Source: Aliiruegeria lutimaris (GTDB lineage: Bacteria; Pseudomonadota; Alphaproteobacteria; Rhodobacterales; Rhodobacteraceae). From it: 64,000 bases of DNA. Shown here one piece after another: positions 1 to 12,209 of the stretch. The translations under genes were made by a program, and so were the position numbers. The notes below the pieces were generated by a model that saw nothing but the letters and a program-made list of their open reading frames with translations, was not told where the DNA came from and made no database searches. Each line of letters begins with the position of its first letter. Within the stretch, counting starts at the first letter, position 1. The stretch covers positions 62,001 through 126,000 of the forward strand of contig NZ_FNEK01000003.1 in assembly GCF_900099935.1 (NCBI RefSeq), given 5' to 3'.

Positions 1-108
1 TGCGCAAGGTGCTGCGATCGCTCGGAAAAGTGGCCCAAAAGACTCACTCTTGGGCTGAGATCGAATCGATCCGTTTTCGGCCTGCCATGGCGAGCCGACG
101 TGGTGTTA

Positions 109-153
109 CCTGCCTCTAACGGACGGCCAAAAAAGAGCCGCCGAAGAGGCAGG
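109..153. other. Strong hairpin ahead of a possible Hint-domain gene
   Basis: Arms 109-117 and 145-153 are perfect 9-bp complements. Further inner pairing (120-122 with 141-143, and 124-127 with 137-140) gives about 16 bp in total around an A-rich loop. No T-run follows on either strand, so it is not a typical intrinsic terminator. The 3' arm contains the only purine-rich sequence that could serve as ribosome binding site for the ATG at 155. If that gene is real, the hairpin would hide its RBS. Confidence 0.5.
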
Positions 154-154
154 A

Positions 155-526
155 ATGATAGCAGAACACAAGCTGGCCGCAGCACGGCCGGACCCCGACG
201 CGTCGGCGCATCCCGCGCTGCGAGTCTTTCAATCCGGTGACACGGTCATGACAAGAGGTGGCGAAGTGCCGGTCGAACGATTGCGGCCGGGGGACCGCGT
301 CGAAATGGAGACCCTGGAAGCAGGCACCGCGGTTCAGTGGATGGAACTGCGCCGCTGCGCAAGTACCGGTCTGATCAGGATCCAGGTCATGTTCGGACGG
401 CAAGCGCGCCGAAAAAAGGCGCCGACGGCCCTGCCAGTTGGCGGACGGGTTTCCAACAAGAAGGGCACACTGCAACTCGACGCGGGATACGCTTCGGCGG
501 CGGTGGCAGGCAAACGGGTGCACTGA
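155..526 (+). CDS. Possible Hint-domain remnant or small Hint-like protein
   Basis: This is a 123-residue open frame. Residues about 24-50 read like the start of a bacterial Hint_2 domain: a G-D-T-V turn, then G-G-E-V-P-V-E-x-L-R-P-G-D-R-V. A V-Q-W follows near residue 61, the place where family members carry V-R-W-I. Full Hint domains are longer and continue to an S-P-x-H motif, which is absent here; the C-terminal part looks basic and unrelated. Codon third positions are less GC-biased than in neighbouring genes. A degraded or truncated Hint protein is the favoured reading. A chance open frame cannot be excluded. Confidence 0.35.
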   Translation: MIAEHKLAAARPDPDASAHPALRVFQSGDTVMTRGGEVPVERLRPGDRVEMETLEAGTAVQWMELRRCASTGLIRIQVMFGRQARRKKAPTALPVGGRVSNKKGTLQLDAGYASAAVAGKRVH

Positions 527-576
527 ACGAGCGCCGAACTGTAGCGTCGGTGGGCGCGTCTCCCGCTTTCAGGCAT

Positions 577-2997
577 TCAGCCTCTCATGCGTGCGCCATC
601 CGGATCGAAAAGCGGTTTTGTATGGAGCGTGGCCGGGCGCATTGCCCCGAGGATCTCGATCTCTGCCCGCAATCCTTCCACGATCCGCTCTGTCGGCACG
701 AAGCCAATGGCGACCGATTTCCCTGCGAAATGCGAAAAGCCGCCCGACGTGCAGAAACCTTCGACCTCGCCGTCGATCCAGATCGCTTCGTAGGCCACCA
801 CATCGGCATCCTCAGCCTCGACGAAGAAGGTGCAGAGCTTTCGGCGCGGCCCCTTGGAACGCTCGGCCTCGGCGGCTTTCCGGCCAATAAAATCTTCGGG
901 TTTCTTCCAGTTGATGAACCGGTCCAGACCCGTTTCCGCGGGCGTGTAGTCTGGCGAGTACTCCCGCAGCCAAGAGCCGAACCCCTTGTCGAGCCTGAGT
1001 GACATCATCGCCCGCATCCCGAAGGGGCGCAGGCCGAGGTCTTGTCCGGCCTCGGTCAGCACATGCCACAGGTGTCGCTGGCTTTCTGGCGCCACGAAGA
1101 TCTCGTAGCCCAGATCGCCCGTATAGGAGAGGCGCTGCACGACCGCATCGGCCATGCCGATCGTCATGCGGCGGACATCCATGAACCGGAACGCCTCGGC
1201 CGATACGTCCGAACGCGTGACACGACGGAGCAGTTCACGCGCATTCGGTCCGGCGATCTGGAAGCCCGTACGACGGTCCGAGACATTGCGCACCCGCACG
1301 CCGCTGCCGCTTTCGAGATGCTGCTCGAACCAGCGCAGGTGGTAATCCTGCGCGCTATAGGAGGCAGTGAGCTGAAAATCGCCCTCGGCCAGACAGGAGA
1401 TGGTGAAATCGCCGATCAGTCGCCCCGAAGGCTCCAGCATCGGAGAGAGCGCGACCCGACCCGGTTTGGGGATGCGGCCCGCCATGATCTTGTCCAGCCA
1501 CGCGCGGGCATTGGGACCGGTGACGCGAAACTTGCCGAAATTCTGGATCTCGTTGATGCCGACAGCCTCGCGTACGGCCATGACCTCCTGCCGCACTGAC
1601 TCCCAGGCGTTGGATCGGCGGAATGTCGGCGTCTCGTAGGGCTCCTCGCCTTCTGGCGCGAAGTAATTCACCACCTCCAGCCCGTATTGCTGGCCGAAAA
1701 CCGCGTTCATCCCTTTGAAGATGTCACACATCTGCGTGGTGCGGAACGGGCGCGCGGCGGGCAGTTCCTCGTTGGGGAAGCTCACCGAGAAGCGGTTCTG
1801 GTAGTTCTCGATCACCTTGGGAATGGTGTAGCCGGGCGTGGTCCACTTGCCGAAACGCGCCACGTCGAGGGCGAATGTGTTCTGGTCGGGCTGGCCGTCG
1901 ATGATCCATTGCGCCAGCGTCAGGCCGACACCACCGCCTTGGCTGAAACCGGCCATGACCGCCGCCGCGGCCCAATAGTTGCGCAGGCCGGGAACCGGGC
2001 CGACCAGCGGGTTGCCATCGGGGGCGAAGGTGAACGGCCCGTGGATCACGGATTTCACTCCGGCGGTTTCCAGCACGGGAACGCGGGCATAGGCGAAGGC
2101 AATCGAGTCCTCGATCTTCTCGAACTGGTCGTTCAGGAGTTCATGGCCGAAACCCCAGGGCGTGCCGTCCACCGACCACGCCTCGCAGGGCTTTTCGTAG
2201 AAGCCGATACAGAGCCCGCGCCCCTCCTGGCGCATGTAGCTCTCACCGCCCGGGTCCATGATATGGGGGAATTCGGTCGCGCGGTTTGCGATCTCGGGGA
2301 TATCATCGGTGACGATATATTGATGCGCCATCGGCAGGAGCGGCAGGTAGACACCGGCCATCGCCGCGACCTCCCGCGCCCAGAGGCCGCCGGCATTGAC
2401 GACATGTTCGGCATGGATCGTACCCTTGTCGGTCACCACGTCCCAGCTGCCGTCGGGGCGGGGATTCGTCTCGCGCACCATGCAATGGGTCACGATCTCG
2501 GCCCCGGCCATGCGCGCGGCCTTGGCATAGGCATGGGTCGTGCCGGAAGGGTCCAGATGGCCGTCCAACGGATCGTAAAGGCCACCGACGATGCCATCGA
2601 TATTCACAAGCTCCGCCATCTGCTTGATCTCGGACGGCGACAGAATCTCGGTTTCCAGCCCCATGTAGCGGTGCTTGGCGCGTTCCGCCTTGAGCATGTC
2701 GAAACGTTCCTGGCTGTCCGCGAGCGTGATGCCGCCGACATGATGCAAGCCGCAGGACATGCCGGTTATTTCCTCCAGCTCCTTGTAGAGCCGGATCGTG
2801 TAGCCCTGCAGCGCGGCCATGTTCGTGTCGCCGTTGAGCGTGTGAAACCCGCCAGCCGCGTGCCAGGTCGAGCCGCTGGTCAGATCGGAGCGCTCCAGCA
2901 GCATCACGTCGCTCCAGCCGAGCTTGGTCAGGTGATACAACACCGAACAGCCGACCACGCCGCCCCCGATGACACAGACCTGGGTTGTGGATTTCAT
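577..2997 (-). CDS. FAD-dependent dimethylglycine/sarcosine dehydrogenase-like protein
   Basis: An 806-residue cytoplasmic flavoprotein of the dimethylglycine dehydrogenase family, which oxidatively demethylates N-methylated amines and passes the one-carbon unit to tetrahydrofolate. The N-terminal DAO domain has a dinucleotide fold with G11-G-G-V-V-G16. A central FAO-type linker and a C-terminal GcvT-like folate-binding half (about residues 430-800) follow. The start at 2997 was chosen because GGAGGG lies 4 nt upstream; the upstream in-frame extension is unlike any family member. It is a single transcription unit divergent from mfd. Length matches the family, which has many paralogues in Rhodobacteraceae, so the exact substrate (dimethylglycine, sarcosine or another methylamine) cannot be assigned. 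Confidence 0.85.
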   Translation of the reverse strand: MKSTTQVCVIGGGVVGCSVLYHLTKLGWSDVMLLERSDLTSGSTWHAAGGFHTLNGDTNMAALQGYTIRLYKELEEITGMSCGLHHVGGITLADSQERFDMLKAERAKHRYMGLETEILSPSEIKQMAELVNIDGIVGGLYDPLDGHLDPSGTTHAYAKAARMAGAEIVTHCMVRETNPRPDGSWDVVTDKGTIHAEHVVNAGGLWAREVAAMAGVYLPLLPMAHQYIVTDDIPEIANRATEFPHIMDPGGESYMRQEGRGLCIGFYEKPCEAWSVDGTPWGFGHELLNDQFEKIEDSIAFAYARVPVLETAGVKSVIHGPFTFAPDGNPLVGPVPGLRNYWAAAAVMAGFSQGGGVGLTLAQWIIDGQPDQNTFALDVARFGKWTTPGYTIPKVIENYQNRFSVSFPNEELPAARPFRTTQMCDIFKGMNAVFGQQYGLEVVNYFAPEGEEPYETPTFRRSNAWESVRQEVMAVREAVGINEIQNFGKFRVTGPNARAWLDKIMAGRIPKPGRVALSPMLEPSGRLIGDFTISCLAEGDFQLTASYSAQDYHLRWFEQHLESGSGVRVRNVSDRRTGFQIAGPNARELLRRVTRSDVSAEAFRFMDVRRMTIGMADAVVQRLSYTGDLGYEIFVAPESQRHLWHVLTEAGQDLGLRPFGMRAMMSLRLDKGFGSWLREYSPDYTPAETGLDRFINWKKPEDFIGRKAAEAERSKGPRRKLCTFFVEAEDADVVAYEAIWIDGEVEGFCTSGGFSHFAGKSVAIGFVPTERIVEGLRAEIEILGAMRPATLHTKPLFDPDGARMRG

Positions 2998-3203
2998 GAT
3001 GCCCTCCGCATGTTGCTGGTCTGAGGGTCGCGGGCGCGCGCAGGGCAGGCAAGGCCAAAGGCGACAACGGATGTCGGAAACAGGACGCAAGGCCGCGAAG
3101 GATCCTGCGGATCGCGCTTTCGGGGGAGCGTTTGTGAGAGTGCGCGGGCAGTTCTCCGGGCAAGGGACGCCGCTAGTAAGGGGCGAGATCTTTTCCCCGA
3201 CTG

Positions 3204-3232
3204 TTGACACCGCTCATGGCTGGACTAGGGAA
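3204..3232 (+). promoter_or_regulatory. Candidate mfd promoter
   Basis: A perfect TTGACA lies at 3204-3209, followed after 16-17 bp by a weak TAGGGA-like -10. Transcription would start only a few bases before the mfd ATG at 3241. The -10 match is poor, so this is tentative. Confidence 0.3.
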
Positions 3233-3240
3233 GCTGTATC

Positions 3241-6699
<3,459 letters not shown>

Positions 6700-6807
6700 T
6701 CATCGCATTTGAGACGATTGGGCTTGATTGTCAACGCGCTTCGCAGGCAGTCTGTTGGCGTTGCTCGGCGCATTCGACGCCGCAAGATTAATCCTGGGGA
6801 GGAAATT

Positions 6808-7323
6808 ATGATCGACTATCGAAAGACTGCGTTGGCGGTGGTTGCCTGCGTCGCTGCATCTGGCGCTATCGCGCAGCCTTTCATGGGCAAGGGGGAGGTC
6901 GAGGGCTGGAACATATTCTACAACGAGGCGACCAAGGGTTGCTTCATGGAAACCCAGCAGGAACCATATGTCGTCCAGATCGGCACCGAGATGGCGATGC
7001 TGGGCGAGGGGGACACTGAAAAGTTCGGCTTTCTCGCGGTTTATACGTCGGGCGATGTGGAGATCGCCGATGGCGAGCAACGCGAAGTCAAGTTCGATAT
7101 CGACGGAGCTATGTTCTCGGGCATGGCGACCGGTGCTGCCCGCGAAGGTTTCGCCGGCGGCTATGTCGTGGCGAACAATCCCAATTTCGGCAACGACCTC
7201 GCGATGAAACAGACGTTGACCATCAATCCTGGCATGGAGAATGCCGTGGAGATCGACCTGACTGGCACGAAGATGGCGATGGAAGCGACTCGGGAATGCC
7301 AGAAGGAAATGATGGTGCAGTAA
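6808..7323 (+). CDS. Small secreted protein of unknown function
   Basis: A 171-residue protein. The start at 6808 is fixed by GGGGAGG at 6796-6802, five bases upstream. The first about 22 residues form a Sec signal peptide: positive start, hydrophobic A-L-A-V-V-A-C-V-A-A-S core, likely cleavage after A-I-A before Q-P-F. The mature part is acidic, soluble-looking and without a catalytic motif I recognise; it has one cysteine near the front and one near the end that could pair. It stands alone between mfd and a bidirectional terminator. A periplasmic role is inferred only from the signal peptide. Confidence 0.75.
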   Translation: MIDYRKTALAVVACVAASGAIAQPFMGKGEVEGWNIFYNEATKGCFMETQQEPYVVQIGTEMAMLGEGDTEKFGFLAVYTSGDVEIADGEQREVKFDIDGAMFSGMATGAAREGFAGGYVVANNPNFGNDLAMKQTLTINPGMENAVEIDLTGTKMAMEATRECQKEMMVQ

Positions 7324-7345
7324 CCGCGCCTCTACGCTTCGAACA

Positions 7346-7380
7346 AACAACGCCCGGCACGCATGCCGGGCGTTGTTCTT
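7346..7380. terminator. Bidirectional intrinsic terminator
   Basis: A perfect 14-bp stem (7346-7359 with 7364-7377) and a four-base CGCA loop. The stem ends in A-rich and T-rich arms on both strands. It sits between the convergent ends of the secreted-protein gene and the efflux gene, so it can serve both. Confidence 0.9.
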
Positions 7381-7395
7381 ATTGCGGAGTGATTT

Positions 7396-8622
7396 TCATG
7401 TTGCCATGTGGCGTTGGGGATCTGTCGCGCGCAGCAACAGCATCATCCCGAAAGCGGTTGTCACAAGGAACAGGCTGCCGATCATCAGCGGCAGCGGCGT
7501 GCCGTCAAAGGCAAGACCCAGCGGAATGGCGAGGGCGACGGCGCCGATGGTACCGAGCGAACCGGTGACGGAAGCCGTGAGCCCGGCCAGATGTCCCATC
7601 GGTTCCATGGAGAGCGCGTTCAGGTTCCCGCCCGTCAGCCCGACCATGAAGAACATGCTGATGGTCCAGATGAAATAGACGAAGAACAACGCGGTTGCGC
7701 CAAGCGGGATCAGCCAGTTCAACCCGACCGCCAGGGCGGTGACGCATATCTCCACCGCCAGAACCCGGGTGATCATGCCGCGCATGCCGATCCGTTCGAC
7801 CAGCCGCGCATTGATGACGCTTGCCGGTGCCGCGCAGAGCGCGATGGCGCCGAACCAGAAGTGGAAATTCTCGCCGCGCCCGAATGTCTGGTCAAAGACC
7901 TGCTGGGTCGAGGAAATCGTGGCAAAGAAGGATCCGAAAACAAGGGTCTGTGTCGCGAGCGACAGCGCCACGACACGGTGTGTGAGGATCTCCCTGACGC
8001 CTTCCAGCAACGGATCGACCCGGAACGGACGGCGGCTCTCGCGCGGCAGGGTTTCGGGCTGGCGAAGGGAAAGCCAGAGCGTCGAGATCATCGCGAACAG
8101 GATGAAGGCGATGAACACGGCATGCCACCCGGCGAGCCAGATGACCCCCGCGCCGAGCGTCGGAGCGATAGCCGGGACAAGGGTGAAGACCAGCATGATG
8201 AAGGACATCATCCGCGCCATCTGCCGACCCGAATACAGGTCGCGAATGATCGCCACGGCCACCACGCGCGGCCCGGCAGCGCCAATTCCCTGGATCAGGC
8301 GGGCGGCAAAGATCGTTTCGACCGAGTTTGCCATAAGCGCCAGCACGGCCCCGATGATGTAAAGGCCCGCGCCGGCGACAATCACCGGTTTGCGGCCAAA
8401 GGCATCGGAGAGCGGGCCGGTACAGAGCGTCCCGAGCCCAATGCCAAGCACGAAGCTGGTGATGATCAATTGCGCCCGGTTAGGCGCGTCGGGCGAGATA
8501 TCGGCCGCGATTTCCGGCAGCGCGGGCAGCATGGCATCGATGGAGAAGGCCACCATGGCAAAGAGCATCGCCATAAGGGCAATGAACTCGACCTGGCCAA
8601 GGGGCTTCTCGGGCGCCGTCAT
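7396..8622 (-). CDS. Bcr/CflA-family multidrug MFS transporter
   Basis: A 408-residue inner-membrane drug/proton antiporter of the major facilitator superfamily with about 12 hydrophobic segments. The Bcr/CflA type is indicated by the first helix with D29 in S-I-D-A-M-L-P-A-L-P, by the loop 2-3 motif G-P-L-S-D-A-F-G-R-K-P, and by R-L-I-Q-G-I-G-A-A in helix 4. Length is typical. The start ATG overlaps the stop of the upstream FrnE-like gene by four bases (ATGA), so the two are translationally coupled. The exported compound is unknown. Confidence 0.9.
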   Translation of the reverse strand: MTAPEKPLGQVEFIALMAMLFAMVAFSIDAMLPALPEIAADISPDAPNRAQLIITSFVLGIGLGTLCTGPLSDAFGRKPVIVAGAGLYIIGAVLALMANSVETIFAARLIQGIGAAGPRVVAVAIIRDLYSGRQMARMMSFIMLVFTLVPAIAPTLGAGVIWLAGWHAVFIAFILFAMISTLWLSLRQPETLPRESRRPFRVDPLLEGVREILTHRVVALSLATQTLVFGSFFATISSTQQVFDQTFGRGENFHFWFGAIALCAAPASVINARLVERIGMRGMITRVLAVEICVTALAVGLNWLIPLGATALFFVYFIWTISMFFMVGLTGGNLNALSMEPMGHLAGLTASVTGSLGTIGAVALAIPLGLAFDGTPLPLMIGSLFLVTTAFGMMLLLRATDPQRHMAT

Positions 8623-9263
8623 GCAGTGCCGCCGAGTTGTCCGTTGACCTCGTCGACCAGCCGGATCCAGAGGTCGGGCTGTTGCGCGCCCGGAACGACA
8701 TGTTGGTTGCCGATGATGAAGGTGGGCACGCCCGTCACGCCACTTTCGCGCGCATTCGCATCGCGGGCGCGGATATCCTCGGCATCGGCGTCGCCTTCGA
8801 GCAGGCGTCGGATCACGGCGGCGTCGAGCCCCGCGCTGTCGGCTATATCGGCCAGCACGTCCCGGTCACCGATGTCGCGGCCTTGCAGGAAATAGGCGTC
8901 GAACAAGGACTGGACCACCTCGGTCTGCCGCCCTTCCAACCCGGCCCAGTGGGTCAGGCGATGAGCGTCCAGCGTGTTGGGCGTGCGTTGGATCGCGCCA
9001 AAGTCGATCTCCAGCCCGGCCGCTTCGGCCGCCTCGGCGATACGGGCATAGACCTCGACCGCCTTTTCCTTGCCGCCGAATTTCAATTCGAGGTAATCGC
9101 GCCGGTCCATGCCGCCCTTGGGCATGTCGGGATTGAGTTGGAACGGGTGCCATTCGATTTCGAACGGGTGGTCGGGCCGTTGTTCGAGAGCGTGAAAGAG
9201 CAGGGTCTTTCCGATGTAACACCAGGGGCAAATCGGGTCGGAGAGAATGTCGAGCTTGATCAT
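8619..9263 (-). CDS. FrnE-like DsbA-family oxidoreductase
   Basis: A 214-residue thioredoxin-fold protein of the DsbA/FrnE subfamily. The redox motif is C12-P-W-C15, and a cis-proline loop G-V-P is visible in S-G-V-T-G-V-P-T-F-I. A helical insertion separates the two. It lacks a signal peptide, so it acts in the cytoplasm, unlike true DsbA. A GAGGGGG ribosome binding site precedes the ATG. It is the first gene of a two-gene operon with the efflux pump. FrnE-like proteins are linked to polyketide isomerisation and disulfide handling, but the substrate here is unknown. Confidence 0.88.
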   Translation of the reverse strand: MIKLDILSDPICPWCYIGKTLLFHALEQRPDHPFEIEWHPFQLNPDMPKGGMDRRDYLELKFGGKEKAVEVYARIAEAAEAAGLEIDFGAIQRTPNTLDAHRLTHWAGLEGRQTEVVQSLFDAYFLQGRDIGDRDVLADIADSAGLDAAVIRRLLEGDADAEDIRARDANARESGVTGVPTFIIGNQHVVPGAQQPDLWIRLVDEVNGQLGGTA

Positions 9264-9363
9264 AAGCCCCCTCTATCAGGCCAGCCGGCCACGCCAAGAG
9301 AAAACGATGGCGGTATGTGTTGAATGCGGACCGATAACGAGTGCTTGCGCGCCCCGAGTTCGA

Positions 9364-10875
9364 TCAGCCGTCAGGGCTCAGGGCACGGCGGTTGATCTTG
9401 CCATTGGCGTTGCGCGGCAGGCTGTCCAGTTGCCGATAAAGGCGCGGGCATTTGTAACTTGCGAGGTTTTCTGACGCGAAAGCGGTGAGCGCATCTGTGT
9501 CGAGCTCTTCCGGGCCGGTATAGAAGGCGCCGATGACCGTCGTGTCGGCCTTCACTTCCACTTCGGCACAGGCAATTTCGGAGATGCCGGGGAAGCGGGC
9601 GAGCACCGCTTCCACTTCCAGCGGCGAGACGCGGAAGCCGCCGGCGTTCATCATGTCGTCATCGCGGCCGAGATAGGAGATCGCGCCGTCTTCTGCCATG
9701 CGCGCCGTGTCTCCTGTCGGGAACCAATCGCCGGCAAAGCGTGCTTCTGTTTCCTCTGGCGCATCGAGGTATCCGATCATCAAGCCCGGATCGTCGCGGT
9801 GGATCGCCAGGATTCCCGGCGTTTCGCGCGCAACCGGTTGGTTGTTCGGGCCGAGAATGGCGAGCCGGCGTCCGGATTGCGGGTAGCCTGAACTGCCATC
9901 TGGGGCGGGGCGGGAGGGGCTGCCGGACAGGTAGGTCGAGCATTCGGACATGCCGAGCGCTTCGTGGACTGCCCGGCCTGTCGCTTCTTCCCAGGCCTGC
10001 CGGAGGCGCGCGGGCAGTTTCTCACCCGCCGAGAGGCCGTGGCGCAGCTTGGGCAGGTTCAAGGAACCCGCGTCTCGCAGCATTTGGCGATAGACGCCGG
10101 GAGCGGCCGCAAAGAGCGTCGCGTCATGCCGGCGCATCAGCAGGGGGAGTTGCGGTGGCTTGGTGCCGGCCGCCGGGATCAGCGCTGTGGCGCCGATCGC
10201 CCAGGGGTCCAGCAGGCCAGTGCCGAGCGTATAGGTCCAGTTAAAGGCGCCCGCATGCAGGACGCGGTCATCGGGGCGCAGGTCGTACCAGTCGCGCCAC
10301 ATCATCTGCCGCGCCCAGACGGCCCGGTGGGCATGCACCACGCCGCGCGGTTTTCCGGACGTGCCAGAGGTGTAGATGATATAGGCGGGACGGTTCGGGT
10401 CGCCCAGATCCGGTGCGCAGGGCGGCGTGGTTTCCATCTCCCGCAAGGCAAGCGTGGGAATGACCGGGCAAGGGCAGGGATCGGGCAGAGAGATGTCGGG
10501 GGCGGCGACAATGGCTGCGGGGCGGGTTTCCGCGGCAATTCGGGTGATCTCGGGCACCGTCAGCGCGGCTGATGCGGGAATGGGAACGATCCCGGCCCAG
10601 ATGGCGCCGAGAAAGGCCAATGGAAATTCGACCTCGTTGCCCAGCCGCATCAGCAGCCTGTCGCCGGGGGTCAGCCCGAAGGCCAGAAGCCCGGCGCCGA
10701 TCCCTTCGATGGCCTGTGCCAGCGCGCCATAGCGCCAGCGGGCAGCGCGGCTGGCCGACAGAATGGCAAGGGCCGTCTTGTCGGGCTGTGTCTCGGCATG
10801 CGCCAGCACATGCGCGGCCATGTTGAAGGCGGCGGGCGGTGGGGGCGGCACAGTATCGGCGTGGATCGAAAGCAT
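9364..10875 (-). CDS. AMP-forming acyl-CoA ligase, benzoate-CoA ligase-like
   Basis: A 503-residue member of the ANL superfamily that activates a carboxylate to an acyl-adenylate and then to a CoA thioester. The P-loop Y-T-S-G-T-S-G-K-P-R-G is clear. The hinge region G-R-D-D-D-M-M-N-A-G-G-F-R-V and a C-terminal catalytic lysine context (N-G-K-I-N-R) are also present. It resembles benzoate/acetate-CoA ligases, but the substrate pocket cannot be read from sequence alone. The gene is transcribed away from the XRE-cupin regulator at 11054, with 178 bp between the starts, so that regulator is the natural candidate for its control. Confidence 0.85.
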   Translation of the reverse strand: MLSIHADTVPPPPPAAFNMAAHVLAHAETQPDKTALAILSASRAARWRYGALAQAIEGIGAGLLAFGLTPGDRLLMRLGNEVEFPLAFLGAIWAGIVPIPASAALTVPEITRIAAETRPAAIVAAPDISLPDPCPCPVIPTLALREMETTPPCAPDLGDPNRPAYIIYTSGTSGKPRGVVHAHRAVWARQMMWRDWYDLRPDDRVLHAGAFNWTYTLGTGLLDPWAIGATALIPAAGTKPPQLPLLMRRHDATLFAAAPGVYRQMLRDAGSLNLPKLRHGLSAGEKLPARLRQAWEEATGRAVHEALGMSECSTYLSGSPSRPAPDGSSGYPQSGRRLAILGPNNQPVARETPGILAIHRDDPGLMIGYLDAPEETEARFAGDWFPTGDTARMAEDGAISYLGRDDDMMNAGGFRVSPLEVEAVLARFPGISEIACAEVEVKADTTVIGAFYTGPEELDTDALTAFASENLASYKCPRLYRQLDSLPRNANGKINRRALSPDG

Positions 10876-11053
10876 GCATCCGACCTACGAAAGGCCGCGG
10901 CGTGGAGCAAGCTCTCGGCGGACATTGCCGCCGAAAACCGGTCCGAACGGAAACGCTGCGGGATGTCGGGCCGGGAAGTCTCGTCTCGCGCGCAGGGCGT
11001 CCCGCGTCGACGCGGCCATTGCGCAGGGTATCGGCTCTGCATAGAAACGGTCC

Positions 11054-11692
11054 ATGTCAGATCCCAGCAGCCCGCAAAACGACCCGAAATCCCTGATCCG
11101 CATCGCCCGCGAGTCGGGGGAGACCATGGAGGGCGAACCGCTGGATCTTGGTGTGCGGGTGCGCGATTTGCGCAAGGCGCGCGGCTGGACGCTGGAACAG
11201 GCAGCAGGGCAGGCGGGGCTTGCCCGTTCCACGCTTTCCAAGATCGAGAATGGCCAGATGTCTCCGACCTACGAGGCGCTCAAGAAGCTGGCTGAAGGGC
11301 TGAACATCTCGGTGCCGCAGCTTTTCACGCCGCCGGCGCGGGTCGAGGCGAACGGGCGCATGGTGGTGACCAAGGCCGGTGAGGGCGCGGCCCATGCGAC
11401 CACGACCTATGAGCACGAGCTTCTGGCCGAGAACCTGACCAGCAAGAAGATGCTGCCCTACAAGGCGCGGGTGCGCGCGCGTTCGATGGAGGAATATGAC
11501 GGCTGGGTGCGCCATGATGGCGAGGAATTCCTGCTGGTGCTGACGGGCGTGATCCGCCTCTACACGGAATTCTACGCGCCGGTGGAGATGCGCCGGGGCG
11601 ACAGCGCCTATTACGATGCCACGATGGGACATAACGTGGTGTCCGTCAGTCCCGAGGATGCAACGATCCTCTGGGTGACGTCGCTGAGTTGA
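11054..11692 (+). CDS. XRE-family regulator with C-terminal cupin domain
   Basis: A 212-residue DNA-binding protein. Residues about 34-90 form a Cro/CI helix-turn-helix (V-R-D-L-R-K-A-R-G-W-T-L, then L-S-K-I-E-N-G). Residues about 135-205 form a small cupin barrel expected to bind the effector. This architecture is common in alphaproteobacterial regulators of catabolic genes. It is divergent from the acyl-CoA ligase gene, and its stop codon directly abuts the stop of the convergent gene at 11693. Control of the ligase is inferred from position only. Confidence 0.88.
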   Translation: MSDPSSPQNDPKSLIRIARESGETMEGEPLDLGVRVRDLRKARGWTLEQAAGQAGLARSTLSKIENGQMSPTYEALKKLAEGLNISVPQLFTPPARVEANGRMVVTKAGEGAAHATTTYEHELLAENLTSKKMLPYKARVRARSMEEYDGWVRHDGEEFLLVLTGVIRLYTEFYAPVEMRRGDSAYYDATMGHNVVSVSPEDATILWVTSLS

Positions 11693-11923
11693 CTATTCGG
11701 CGGCCAGAAGGTCGGCGGGGCGGGAGACGCAGGGCAGAAGCCGCATCTCGATGGCCTCGAAGCCCTCGGCCAATGTCAACTCATGCGTGTCTGCGATATA
11801 CTCCGCCAGCAGGTCGCGATTGCCCCGAAAACGAACCAGCGCCTCCGGGTCTGCATGCGGGAAACAGGCAACGAGGCATTCAATCTGGCAGTGCCAGTTT
11901 TCCAGTAGATCCCCCCAGGTCAT
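11693..11923 (-). CDS. Small hypothetical protein (76 residues)
   Basis: A 76-residue acidic protein starting at 11923, preceded by GAGGAG at good spacing. It is the short C-terminal part of a longer open frame whose upstream section is only the shadow of tetR. It has four cysteines (two near residues 12 and 16, then 20 and 65), a W-G-D-L-L start and no membrane segment. I recognise no family. Its stop touches the stop of the XRE gene, and upstream lies about 285 bp of AT-richer sequence that could hold its promoter. Confidence 0.6.
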   Translation of the reverse strand: MTWGDLLENWHCQIECLVACFPHADPEALVRFRGNRDLLAEYIADTHELTLAEGFEAIEMRLLPCVSRPADLLAAE

Positions 11924-12209
11924 CACGCTCCTCCTCGTGTGGCGTAGGTCGCTCGAAATAGAATAGCCAAAAATGCTGCGCTGCGGAAAAATTTCTTCGC
12001 CTGATCGTCGTGGAAATTGACCAAGCCATTGTTGTAATTGGATTGTTTCAGTTCTGTTGCATTCTGGCAAATGCTGCGAATTCAGTAGGTTAGCGCTCTC
12101 ATCTGGCGATTCGGTAAAACGAATCAACCAATCTGTAGGCTTTGGTCGCGCGAGTCGCCCCCAAGGGGCAGGGAGTATGAATTGCTGCAGCGCAGCGTCG
12201 GGGCGGCAT

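Noticed and set aside
3-119. Open frame from the left edge to a stop at 117-119
   Set aside because: Only 38 codons are visible, third positions are not GC-biased like neighbouring genes, and no motif is present.
3101-3114. GATCCTGCGGATCG near mfd, like the core of repeat module 1
   Set aside because: Only the palindromic core matches; the conserved tail and the second module are missing, so it may be chance.
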